The notes beneath the pieces are model-generated. The model ran no database searches, was not told the origin of the DNA, and saw only the letters and a list, made by a program, of their open reading frames with translations. This document shows positions 47,621 to 58,129 of a DNA stretch of 64,000 nt, in pieces. The position numbers and the translations under genes were made by a program. Position 1 is the first letter of the stretch; each line of letters opens with the position of its first letter. Source of the DNA: Favolaschia claudopus (taxonomy: Eukaryota > Basidiomycota > Agaricomycetes > Agaricales > Mycenaceae); the NCBI GenBank assembly GCA_037176885.1, contig JAWWNJ010000019.1:2170001-2234000 (forward strand). The letters run 5' to 3'.

Positions 47621-48860
47621 TCAGGGAACATGAGCATCGACGCCGGCAGAGGAGGACTCGGGGAAGTCGCGAAGGCTAGCCGAGATCTTCTCCCCTTCGT
47701 CGAGGAGCTGCTCGCGCCGGGCCAGAGAGCTACGAAGGTTCTCGTGGATGACCGCCAGCTCGACCATGATGAAATACATCCGCTTGCGCAAGGCAAGGTG
47801 GTTGCTCATGAACTCAGTACCCATCTCAACGACGCTAGCGGCCTCGTCGACAACGGCACCTGAAGCGGGTGCCGAAGCGTAAAACTCAGCCGTCGCTACG
47901 AAAACACTCAGCGGGAGGAATCACTGACAGTGAACGGGAAACTCACCGTGGGTGAGGAAAGAGTCCTCGTGGAACGGGACGCTGTCGATGCGGGCGCGCT
48001 TGTTACCCTTGCCCTTCTTAGCGGGGGCCGGGCTATGCTGAAAGAATAAAATGAATGAATGAAATTGAAAAGCAGAAATAACGGGCGACTTACAGCGCGC
48101 ACACCCTTCTTGCCCGCCAGGGCTGACTTAGCCTTGGGACCGGTAGGGGGAGCCTTGGGAGCAGGGACATGCTCATCGTCAACGAGCATCTGGGTGAACA
48201 AACACCCAACGACGATGATAGAAGTGTCAATCGTCAGCTCAACACAGGCCAGCTGTTGAATGAAAGAACGAACCTCGTCAGCACCAATGGTGGTGAGAGC
48301 GGGCGATGGAGCACGAACGGTGCCTTCGTCCTCGTCCTCAGACTCGGGTTCACCCTGAGACCGCCCGCGAGTACTCTTCTAGCGGGGGATGATGATGAGT
48401 CAATGGTGAGCACGGCAATGAAAGTTAGTGAAACCGACCCGGGTCCCCTTGGAAGAAGAAACGGTGGAGACGGGCGGGATCGCCTTCTTGGAACGGTCTT
48501 CGTGAATGGCCTTGGTGATCCGCCGCAGGGCATCGTACCCAGCGGGGAAGGACACGTTTACCATCCGGGTCGTACAAGGTGTGGTAATATTCACGCGAAG
48601 TGAAGATTGCCTCACGAAGAACCGCGCTCTTGTCTTCCAAGATGAAAGGCATGAGCGGGGGAAGGCGTGCCTACGAACGAAAGAATAATGTTAACGAAAC
48701 AAGGCTGGTCAAAGTAGCCGGCGGCTCTTACGAGAATCTCGGCAACGTCCTTGAGCTGGTTTTTACGAGACTCAGGCGGCGAATACTTGACGAGGTTGGC
48801 GGCAACGTCCATAGCCTTGAGGAAATCGGCTTTGACGGTGTTGTAATCGTTTTGAGACAT
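47621..48860 (-). CDS. Antisense cargo gene E, unknown function, frameshifted in this copy
   Basis: Six exons on the minus strand are 48860-48732, 48670-48439, 48378-48274, 48189-48094, 48037-47947 and 47859-47621. All have GT..AG borders and 52-90 bp introns, and they would encode about 296 residues. The N-terminus is helical, the middle is acidic and Lys/Pro-rich (low complexity, with a KKGKGNKRARI nuclear-localisation-like stretch), and the C-terminus is a coiled helix. There is no six-cysteine module here. Exon 2 is 232 bases, one more than its flanking phases allow. The frame switches near 48560, where GGTAAACG has one A more than a continuous frame needs. A TATA-like GAGTATAAGAAG lies about 80 bases upstream. 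I recognise no family. Confidence 0.6.
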
Positions 48861-49282
48861 TTTTGAAGGAAGCAGAGTAAAGACAGTAGACGAGGCTGGG
48901 GAGTATACCCGTTCGCCCGCTGCTTCTTATACTCGAGCGGCCGTAATGTAACGCCGTAAGGATAATTGGGACGAAATTTGGACAACGGCCGAACTTGGAT
49001 TACCATTTATGGTAGATGCACCCGCCGGTGGCGCAGAAAATTATTTCAAACGCGCCCGATCGTTCCGTGGCACGAAAATTTGCTGCCGGGGGACCTGAAT
49101 TTCCTCTGATCGATCAACTGAGGACAGTTGAGATTTCTGAAAGGGGGAGAGGTGGGTCACCTAGCACGTCATTTGAGGGCAGCGGGCACATCTTTACCAA
49201 GAAATAAATGTTTCCAAGGCCTCACATGGGGCGGGAGCGTGTGTTATCGGAACGAACTATCCGAAAGTACATGTGCCTGTAT

Positions 49283-49911
49283 CTACACTGCCCGCATCCT
49301 AGCCGGAAGTTCCAGGAAAAGATTATTTGCGAGAACGTCTAACCGCTCGCGGATAACAGCAACATACGCAGCCGGGAGATTAGCCGTTTTGGCCTCTTGC
49401 AGAAGATGGAAAACCTGGCGGGCCTCGAAGTAAAAAGACAGCCGTTGGGTTGCCTCTGCGACGTTTCGACCAACGATTACAGCATGGTATTGTTGCCAGA
49501 ATGGGAACTGCGCCAGGGTCCCCTCGTGAACGACGTCCCAAGCAGCAAGCTGTTCCTTCGTAGCCGCTAGAAGCGAGCGGGGGATCAGTTGTGGCGCAAC
49601 AGATAAGAAAGAAGTCGTCACTTACGATCGGGACCCTCTTTGAAACGGTGCCGGCGGGCAGCTATTTCATCGGCCAGCTCAGCGGTCTGAGTGTACGAGC
49701 AGTTGTGCTTCAGCAAGAAACAGCGGGTACACGGTGCTCCCCACTCAGTAAACTCGCAATGAGAACGGGCGTTGAGGCACGCAGAGCATACCCGGCCAGG
49801 CTGCCGAATGATGAGGAATTACCCGAGGCAAAATGTTCAGGAACGTACATAGTACTCCCTGAGCGGGCCGACGGGGTCATTTGGAAAGAGTGGATTTTCC
49901 AGCAAAGACAT
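49283..49911 (-). CDS. Antisense cargo gene D, Zn2Cys6-spaced protein
   Basis: Three exons (49911-49849, 49800-49626, 49566-49283) join at phases 0 and 1 into 173 residues. Exon 2 begins PGRVC and carries six cysteines spaced C-x2-C-x6-C-x8-C-x2-C-x6-C, within the rule for the fungal Zn2Cys6 binuclear cluster. Unlike most such clusters it lacks the run of basic residues between cysteines, so DNA binding is not assured. Exon 3 is helical and ends ARMRAV. A TATA-like TATTTAAG lies about 40 bases upstream of the ATG. Genes B and C have the same three-exon layout and phases, so the three are diverged tandem paralogues. Confidence 0.7.
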
Positions 49912-50195
49912 GAGTAGACGACTGAAGCAAATGGGACCTTCCCGCCAGCTTAAATACCCCTCTGAGACCTGGCGGGAGACCCAAAAACATAGAGATCGAC
50001 AGTGGGACTCATTGCACCCGACGCTCCCGGAAGATCCGCAATACATGTGGAATATCCAACGAGGTGCTGAGCTCCCGCTGAGCGAAAAACACGAGGAAGC
50101 TTTGGTTTCTAAGAAGCCTTCCTAATCGGGCAGCTTGAAACAGAGTTTTAAAGATGCAAGTTCGTTTGACAGTGGGAATATATTTCCTACTACGC

Positions 50196-50866
50196 TTACG
50201 GCCCGATGAACATAACGGGCGGGAGCCTTGCGCCGGACTGGAGAGCTACAGCGTCTAACCTATCCCGGAGGAGATCTACAATTTCCTTTCGCATGCCCGC
50301 CCCCTTCGCGTCAAACCACAGCCGATACAAGAAGCGTAGCTGGCCAAACCCAAGGGTGCCGAGCATGGACCTGGCGGCGAGGATGGTGCAAGTACGCACA
50401 TCAATGTACAACTTCTCGTCGAATCGGGCAGCGGCAGCCCTGGCGTACCAGTCAAACTGAGCGATCCGCCCGGCGGAGGGAGCTAAAATCCACTAAGGCC
50501 CCGCCGAGAGGTAGAAAGAGAGAAAGCAGACTTGCCTGGCTGAGAGGCTAGAAGAGTGTCGCGACGACGGCTGTTCTCGGCCTGCCAGACGGACTTCTTA
50601 GTGTAGCAGCACAAGGCGGCGCGACCTATGAACATGCAGCTGAGGCAGGCTTCACCCCACTGAATCCAGATGCAATGGCGGTAGTTCTTGAGGCAGCACT
50701 GGCATTCGTACTCCGGCTAAGAGGAGGCACCCGTCAGCGGGAGAGCACTGAGAAAGAATGAAAGACCCACAAACTGAGCTTGAAGTACAAGCTGGTACTC
50801 TGAGGGACCGGTGAAGCTCCTAAAGCGTTCTGAGTAGAAAGTCGCTGCCAAAGAAAAGGCGGGCAT
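50196..50866 (-). CDS. Antisense cargo gene C, Zn2Cys6-spaced protein
   Basis: Three exons (50866-50789, 50716-50536, 50482-50196) give 181 residues with intron phases 0 and 1. Exon 2 starts PEYEC and holds cysteines spaced C-x2-C-x6-C-x8-C-x2-C-x8-C, plus extra cysteines beside two of them. Intron 2 has a GC donor (CAG|gcaagt) and a TTTTAG acceptor, which is the only choice that keeps the frame open. Exon 3 is helical and ends PVMFIGP. It shares its layout with genes B and D. I recognise no family beyond the zinc-cluster spacing. Confidence 0.65.
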
Positions 50867-51038
50867 CGCTCGAAGAACTCACTGGGCACCGGCCGCTATA
50901 AGTAAAATCTATAGCCGACGGGTGAGTACCCCCGGCTGCCGGACCAAAAGCTCAGGTGGAATCAGACATCACGATAACGGCTTGCAGCCGGGCAAAGAGA
51001 TTTATTTGACCCTAACGGGGAAAAGTTACTAGCCCGAA

Positions 51039-51780
51039 TTATCGCTCGAAGGTCTGGCGGCGCGTGCCTTGGGTCAAGGGCACAAGGGTCGGAACTTGAG
51101 CGTCCCGTCGCCTGATATCATGAAGAGAGATAGCTGCGTCAACGTCGCATTGGGCATGGATCGAACGGTCCTGAGCGCGCCACTCGCGTAAAACTCGAGA
51201 CAGGATGTTGTAGAAATACAGCCGCCGGCTGGAGTGAGCGGCGTGAGACAGGTCGTGAGCAACGTCCCAGTCACGAAGGTCGCCGGCAAATTCCTCCCGC
51301 CGACGTAAAAAGTCAGCAGGCTCACCGTCCACCGAGCCTATGAACATATCGGGGCTTAAGCCGCCGAGGCGTAGGTGGTACCAGAGTTCGAGGAATGCAA
51401 GGTCGTATAAAGTGCCGCCTGAATAGAATAAGAAAGACGAGAATTTGAAGAGCGGCTGGACTTACCGCTGCGATAGATAAAAAGTGTCGGAAAGGTCGAA
51501 GATGGATAGGTAAACTTGAACCAATCCACCCCGGTGAACAGACACTTGGGGACCTTCGCCTCCCGGCACCGGGTGCACTTCGAACCCCAGTGGAGAAATT
51601 CACAATCTTCGCCGGCGTCACTACAAGGCGTGCAGACGAGATTCGGCTGGCGGTTGGTTGGACTTGGCGCAGAAATGCGTTGAGGAAGCCTACCACAGTA
51701 TAGATCTTGCGCACGAAGTCTCGACTGACCGCCGGGAAGAAATGATAGTCGATTAAGACTTCCCCTACAGTCTGGGGCAT
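51039..51780 (-). CDS. Antisense cargo gene B, Zn2Cys6-spaced protein
   Basis: Three exons (51780-51694, 51646-51466, 51418-51039) join at phases 0 and 1 into 215 residues. Exon 2 opens PNLVC, and its six cysteines are spaced C-x2-C-x6-C-x8-C-x2-C-x7-C. The segment between cysteines 2 and 3 is acidic (SDAGED) rather than basic. Exon 3 is a long helical region with many Arg and Asp residues. Exon 2 is exactly as long as in gene C (181 bases). Introns are 47 bases each, typical for this genome. The function is unknown. A role in regulating the element, or in competing with host zinc-cluster factors, is only a hypothesis. Confidence 0.7.
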
Positions 51781-52591
51781 GGCAGTGTAAAAGAAAGAAG
51801 AATTTGATTGGCTGTCTACCCCTATCAACTACAAGTACGGTAGCGGGCAGCTCGGGCCGCCGGGCCGGTCCTACTCTACGTTATCACTCTTACAAGACCA
51901 GCGGGAGAAATGAGGAACTAGACACCCGGTGGAGTCCGAGGACAGCCGCTGGCAGCTAGAAGAGAAGCCGCGGGCGATCCCCGCTAACTGATGAAGCACG
52001 GTGATAAGCGTCGATGCCGCTCGGCATGTTGAAAAACTTGACGTTCAAGGTTCAACCCGCTCTCTAAGTCGTATTCAGCCGACGGGTGTGGTACTTGGTC
52101 GAGATTCCCCAACTTGAACTCTTAACTCAATACTTAAGGGAGCTCGTGGCGGGAACTTGACTTAGGAACTTAAAGGAACTTAGAGATTTCACACAAAGGG
52201 GAGCAGCGGTAATCAAAGCTTTTATTCATCGGCTCTTTGGCGGGCACAAGCTGCTGTACTACTATGGAAGGAATAATTTTATTTTTGAAAGGTGCAGCGG
52301 GCAGAACCGAATGTTCTGCCAGGCTGCACCGCGCGCACAAGACATTTTGCAATCGGGTTGAAGGGACCCGGACCCTGCGATACGTTTAGCGAATAAAAAT
52401 TTTAGGGGGCCGCTCGGCCCCCGCGATGAAACAATCTCCTGGCAGGAACGGGACTTCTTGTCAGAAATTGAAGAGAAAGAATTTAAGAAAGGGGGAGACT
52501 TACCTCCCCCGCCCGGCCGAAGACAGTGGCCGCCGACAAGCTGTGAAGTAGTCAGAGAGATGGGAGAGAGAGATCAGGTGGGGACATACCT
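51781..52591. other. Spacer between cargo genes B and A
   Basis: Probably the 3' untranslated region of gene A and the promoter of gene B. A possible 3' UTR intron of gene A (donor at about 52588, acceptor about 52543) is consistent with GT..AG borders. No open frame of note. Confidence 0.35.
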
Positions 52592-55571
52592 TCAAGACGC
52601 CGCGCCATCGAACGGGGGCGGCGGCATTCCCCAGGTGCTGGGGGCCATGTCGTCGTCGACCTCACCGGCCGCGTCCGCGTCTGCCTCCTCCTCCCCCGCG
52701 CTGTCGACTGGAGTCGCGGCACGCTGCTTGCCCGCCCGCTTGGCAGACATTGCAGGGGCAGGCGGGAAGCGGTCTTCGGCTAGAGAAAGAAATAAGTGAT
52801 TAAAAGAAAGATAAATGTTAAAACCACTTACGGTCGGTCGACTCTTCGGAGTCTTCGTCCTCCTCCTCGGCCTCGGAAGCGGCAGTGGGAGTCTTGGGAG
52901 CGGGAGCCTCGACTGGCGGCTCGTACTCCCCGTCAGACTCGACGGTGGGCTTACTGGTCGGCGCCTTCTTGCTCTTGCGAGACTTCTTCTTGGCGGGAGC
53001 GGGCTTTGGCTCGGCGACGTCGGGAATATCGGTCACCTTGCCGAGCTTCTTGAGTTTGCCCAAGAACCCGGGTGTGTCGCGAAGGACTTTGAAGGGGTGG
53101 GGCCGCCCGTCGGCTGTCTTCTCGGGAACTGCGAGGCCTTCGAACTGCTGAAGTTCGCTGGCGAGGCGGTTGCGCAATTTCACGTCAGACACGCCCGCTG
53201 GCAACTTCTTGTCGTCCAAAAGGACTTCGAGGCAGTCGTCGGCCTGGCGGGTATCAACGAATTAGAAATAGAAAGAATTGGAAACGGTGGAACCCACCTT
53301 AACTTCGACCCACTGCGCCTTGCCCTCTTTGTCGGCAAGGGCGGGGATGAGGAAAAAGCCGTAGTGGTCGTTGAGCTCGCGGTTGTCGACGGCTTTATAG
53401 AAATCCCAGGCGGACTGGAAGGGAGCCGGCAGCGGGGAGCGAAGGTCATCGTAAGAGACCGCGTGCCAAACCCAACCACGGTGAAGGTCAGAGTCGGCGG
53501 TCAGCGACTGAGCCATCGCCAACTTGAGGGTGACTTCCAAGAGGAAGTCGCACTCAGCCTCATCCTCCCCTTCGAACCGATCCAAGAATTCCTCGTAAGT
53601 CAGCGAGCGGCGGGTCTTGAGGATCACCAGCAAGAGCTGGAGGAGACCGTACTGGTACTCCGAGTTGGCACGAATGGCGGCGGTATTGGCGTCGGCGGCA
53701 ACGCGCCCGAGGGCCATCGCGTTCTCCATTTTCTCCTTCCAGCCTAAAATTTGAAAGAAAAGTTAGACGAGACCCGGCGGGAATTAAGAAAGTTTAAAAA
53801 CGAGCTTACCCGCGTTGGACATGTCAGCGTAGCGAAGGACCTCCGGGCCCAACGCACCCAGAACCTCACCGCTCATGAGCAGCGAGCAGCTGTTGGTTGT
53901 CTTCTTCTGTCGGCAGCCGCGGCACATGGCGGGAGTGCCCTCGATAACGCAGGAGCTGCCGAAGCTGAGGCAGTTGGTGCACCGGGGGCCGACCTGGGGA
54001 AACCCGTAAATCAAGTAAAGCCGAAAGGCGGCCAGAAGGGACTTACCTGAGGGCGCGACAACTTCAGCATCTGGCGGATCCAGTCGTCCGAGATGATGTA
54101 GCGGTTGGTCTCCTCGTCGAAGGGGAGGTCTTCGCGAACCGTCGCCGGGAGCATGCTGAGGAATTGGTGCAGCACGCCCTTGTTGGGTTGAAGGAAGCCG
54201 ACCTCTTCGGGCAAACGGTTGCGGCGGGGGTGAGAACGAGCGTTCAAGGTCTGGCTATGCGCAATCCCGCTGTAAGCAAGGAGGTCAGGGTGGCCGCTAC
54301 GAGAGGAGTTCAAAAGAGAGGACTTATCTTGGTCTTGACGGGGACGATATCCTCCGAGCGGAGGATGCTCTGGATGAGCATGGCCTCCGACACGTCCTTG
54401 ACCGCGACTGAAGCAGAGACAGGGAGTGGCGCCTTCGCGCCGGCCTTGATGATTTTGGGAGCGGGAACGGCTGTTGTCAAAGAAATAAGAAAATCTAAAA
54501 GAAAGAGTGCGAAAGAAAAGGGAATACCTTTGCGGCTAGGACCCGCTACCGGGGCCTTAGGAGCATCCTTGGTCTCGATCACCTCGATGTCGGAGTCGTG
54601 GCCTGAGCGGGCGCGTTCGTTATGTTCGCAGAGGAACTGATAGATATTAAAGATACCTTCCGATGCCGGTGCCTTGGCGGGCTATAAAAAGGGCCTAAGT
54701 CGAGAAACGAAGGAGTTCACTGGCGTACCTTCGTCTTTTTGCCTTTAGGCTCCTCGTCCTCAGCGGGGGTGTCGGGCTCCTTGCGCTTTGAGCCACTCGC
54801 GGGCGCCGGCTTGATGATAACGACCTGGGGCACTTCCTTGGGGACGGGACCGTAACGAGGCCCGCCGCCACTCTGAAAGAAACAGAACAAGTCAGCCCAG
54901 GCGCGGTAGTGGATCGGCATACTCGGCGTACCTTGGTGGACTTCGTGGACGCAGAGGAGCCGGGTTGGGCTGGTTTCTGGGCCTTGGAGCCCGCTGGGTG
55001 GTCAGACACTGGCTTAACCTTGGGAGTTTTAGGGGGCGCTGCTGGCGGGGCGGCCGGTGGAAGAGGAGGCAGCGGCTTCGACGCAGTGATTTCTGTGAAG
55101 TCGCGCAAATAGTGGGGCTACGGCGGCGAGCAGATGGGTTCGCCATGAACTAGAAAGGAAAGAAACGGTGTACTCACCGGGCAACCGAAGTGAACGATCT
55201 CCGACTTGGTCAACAACATCTCCCTCAGGTTTGGGTAGTCTTGACCCGGGTCGGCGAGGTTCACGGCGATTCGAAGGGAGTAGTGGAGGGCGATCAGCCA
55301 TGGCGGGCAGCCACGAAGGTCGCCCAGCTTGGCCCGTGAGGCTGTCTAAAATAAAGGGACGGTCAGGGGAAGCCGCCGCCGACTAGCAGCAGCGGGAACC
55401 TACCACAATAACACGGACGTTCTGAAGGAATCGGAGAAGATTGTCGGCGTCTTGCTGCTTGGCCACGGCGGGGATGGCGATCTGCTTGAGGTCGCGGAAC
55501 TCGTCGCTCGAGAGGCGACGGAGGGACGCATACCAATCCTTGGCGGGAGCTGGGGCGGCAGCGGAGGTCAT
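52592..55571 (-). CDS. Antisense cargo gene A, large Zn2Cys6-spaced protein
   Basis: Twelve exons give about 790 residues: 55571-55404, 55345-55178, 55117-54932, 54872-54729, 54681-54657, 54602-54528, 54470 to about 54329, about 54270-54047, 53993-53810, 53743-53298, 53243-52832 and 52779-52592. A helical N-terminal domain is followed by a long Pro/Lys/Ser/acidic linker. Then comes an exon starting VGPRC with cysteines spaced C-x2-C-x6-C-x8-C-x2-C-x8-C (phase 0 in, 1 out, as in genes B-D). A helical domain and an acidic, Lys-rich tail complete it. The exon 7/8 junction lacks a GT donor: the site reads ACCAAGATAAGTCC, and one extra A there would explain both the lost donor and the phase mismatch. 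A TATA-like TATAAAAGAG lies at 55747-55755. Confidence 0.65.
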
Positions 55572-56261
55572 GCTGGGTGTGAAACATCCAACATGATCCC
55601 GGAAAACTCAGAAAAAACTCCAAGACGACAGGCGGGAAGGACTCACGTCAATGTGTTGGCGGGCTTGGGGTAAAAGAAGCTAAAGATAGAAGAAAACAGG
55701 ATGAAAAAGAGGAAAGTTTGATGGGAACCTCGCCAAAACCTCCAGCTCTTTTATACGTCGAGCGGCGGAGCTCGAAATTCTTGATGGGATTCTCTGAAAA
55801 ACTCAGAGAAAAACATTTGAATGGAGAAGCGCCGCCGTGAGAGCGAAAAATCTGAGTCAGGCTGCGGCTGCGGGCCTAGAAAGGTGGAAGCAGGGACCTA
55901 CAACGATAAAGTTTGGATATAATGAAAAGAAGCTGATGTACTTCCCAATCGGGAAGTCAATACATTCCCGATGACGATTGACTGAGTCCGAGCGCCGCGG
56001 CTAAGGATAAGGTTCGAATTGAATGGCCTTGCAGGGTCGGACTAAAAATAGGTCGAAAGAGAGTTTCGGGAAGGCCTGAGGGCTGATTCTGGAATGGAAT
56101 ACAGAAGGGAACTGGCGGGATCGTCGGGCCTCGCTGGCGGGCCGCCAGCGTTTATCAAAATCGTTCCAAGACTAGATTGTCTTGAAGTCCCCTTCCTCTG
56201 AAAGGTGACAAGTCGCTCAGCGGGCGGTACACCAACCGTCAACTCGGGAGAGTTGAAATCT
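55572..56261. other. Promoter and leader of cargo gene A
   Basis: The 690 bp between gene A and the polypurine tract hold the TATA-like box at 55747-55755 on the minus strand. No other coding signal is seen. Confidence 0.4.
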
Positions 56262-56274
56262 AGAAAGGGGGAGA
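56262..56274 (+). promoter_or_regulatory. Polypurine tract for plus-strand DNA synthesis
   Basis: AGAAAGGGGGAGA directly abuts the 3' LTR, as expected for the plus-strand primer of an LTR retrotransposon. Confidence 0.85.
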
Positions 56275-58109
56275 TGATAGGGCCGCTCAGCGGCTACGCA
56301 TGAAACCACAGAAATTTGTCGATTTCTGTACCTATCAGCGGGAGGAAGTGAGGCTAGGATTACAGAAGATATACTCTACCTCGGGGGCAGTATCTTATTG
56401 CTTAGGATGGCCGATAAGCCAGCGGGACATCATCATCTGGTAGCGGGAGCTTAGCAACGTCTCCCTAAACATGGGAGCGGGACTCTGACTTCAACTACTA
56501 CTACTGTTGGGCCGAGAGCGTAGCGGGAAACCGTTGCCTTAAGGTGCCGGAGGCCACCAAGAGGAATTACCAAAACCCCGATGTTAGGCGCTAACCCGCC
56601 GAACCACCATCGACGAATCAGACAGACGGACAGACGGACTCATTAGTACCGGCGGGGACATGCCGCCGGGAACATCACCTTAGGCGGGTCAAACAAGACC
56701 TCACGGGAGGGCCAGATCAAGGAAGACTTGATCTTACACGAGCAGCGGGCTTATCACCGAGGACCCGACTAGGGCCGGCGAGCGGACTGGACCAGACGGG
56801 GAGCATCGGCTGCCTCGGGTTCACTAGCGGGAAGATCAACCGACGATGCCGGTGTCAAATACCGTTGATATCGGGGAGTCTCCCGGCGAGTGGCGAACCC
56901 TTGGATTATATCGGCTTGCCCTGCTTCAAGCGGGAGCCTCTTTCCTGATAACAGAAGAACTCAGAAGAACTTGACCGCACTCAAGCCGCCACCAGCACGG
57001 ATGGCGGGAGGCGACCTTGGCCTTCACTCGACCAGCGGCAAGCAGCCATTATGAAGAAGATATTTCGTGTCTCTCCTTGAAGACATGGCAACCAGCACGC
57101 CATTGCACTGCAATAAGGCGCAATACCCACCCGCCCGCATGGACTTTCTCCGGGAGGCAGTCTTTTCACTCACGACTCGCAATCCTGAATATACCATTGG
57201 TTCCCAGCGGGCGCGGCATCAAACTTGGACACTCTCTCATCATGATTTTATTTGGTTGTTTCTGTTCCCGCTGCATGTATTTAATCTCCCGCTGTACTTT
57301 TGGTTACTCAGTCAATTACCTACCCGTAGACAAGGGCAGTTTGTAGCGGACTCTAGAATTTGAATTGAAGCTTTGAAAGAGACTAGACTTGATATCTGAG
57401 AGAGACTCGAGTGATACGGAAAGACTTGTGGCATACCGAGCCGCCAGAACTTTGAGAGCCCCGCCAGCCTTTGAGCCCGCGCCCTCCTGAAATACGAGGC
57501 CCCGTCTCTTGCAGTTCCGCGGTATAACCAAGACCCCCGTTCGTGCTTGATTCCGCGCCGTCGACGCCCCGTGTGCCCTGCCGTTCCGCGGTATTCAAAG
57601 ACCCCCGTTCGAGCTCGCCGCCGCGCAGTGGTGTAAGTGCCCCGGCCACTGCTAGTGTCCGCGCCATCGACGTAAGAGCCCCGCTCCTTGCCAGAGCCGC
57701 GCCAGTTGAATAAGAACCCCGTCCCGCTGAGCCGCGCCTTCTGCCCGCCGGTTGTCATCCAGAAAGCTTCTTCCCGGTTGACGATCCACTACCGGGCGAC
57801 GCTTTTCTATTGGCACGGAGACCCTCCCCGCTAGACTCAGAATTTCTCATTTCGAAGTCTCAGAAAGAGTGACTCTTCGCTTCTCCCGCTGCGAATCGTT
57901 TTGCCCGCTACGTTCTCGCTAGACAATCTAGTAGTTCGTCCCGCTCAAACGTAGCGACCTTGATTGATTGAAGCTTGCACAAGTATTCTGAGGGACGATA
58001 CGTGCTCCCGCCACCCCGAACACACACACACACACACGTCGTATTGGATTAGATTTAGTGATTTTATATTTCGGTATATTTCACGCCTACACCTACACGC
58101 ACCGTTTCA
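56275..58109 (+). repeat. 3' long terminal repeat
   Basis: This 1,835 bp copy is identical to the 5' LTR apart from one substitution and one missing AC unit. It ends TTTCA, then the target duplication ACGC and the host gene. The LTR's own 3' end now lies 20 bases upstream of a host start codon, so it could act as that gene's promoter. Confidence 0.95.
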
Positions 58110-58113
58110 ACGC
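58110..58113. repeat. Target-site duplication, right (ACGC)
   Basis: Matches 38134-38137 on the other side of the retrotransposon. Confidence 0.7.
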
Positions 58114-58129
58114 GCCCATCCCACGCGGC

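Larger units (their letters stand above)
38138..58109 (+). mobile_element. Giant Ty3/gypsy-type LTR retrotransposon with antisense cargo genes
   Basis: A complete 19,972 bp element lies between two 1.84 kb LTRs that start TGATAGGG and end TTTCA. It has a 4-bp target duplication (ACGC at 38134-38137 and 58110-58113), a primer site after the first LTR and a polypurine tract before the second. The sense strand carries gag, protease and pol (40.5-47.4 kb) with the order RT, RNase H, integrase that defines Ty3/gypsy. Between pol and the 3' LTR lie five spliced genes on the opposite strand (47.6-55.6 kb), about 40% of the element. The words AGCGGGA and TCCCGCT are conspicuously frequent in LTRs, exons and introns alike. 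The near-identity of the LTRs means a very recent insertion. Confidence 0.95.

Noticed and set aside
52815..53747. 310-codon plus-strand open frame in the cargo region
   Set aside because: It is the shadow of exons 10 and 11 of antisense gene A, whose introns, phases and composition are coherent.
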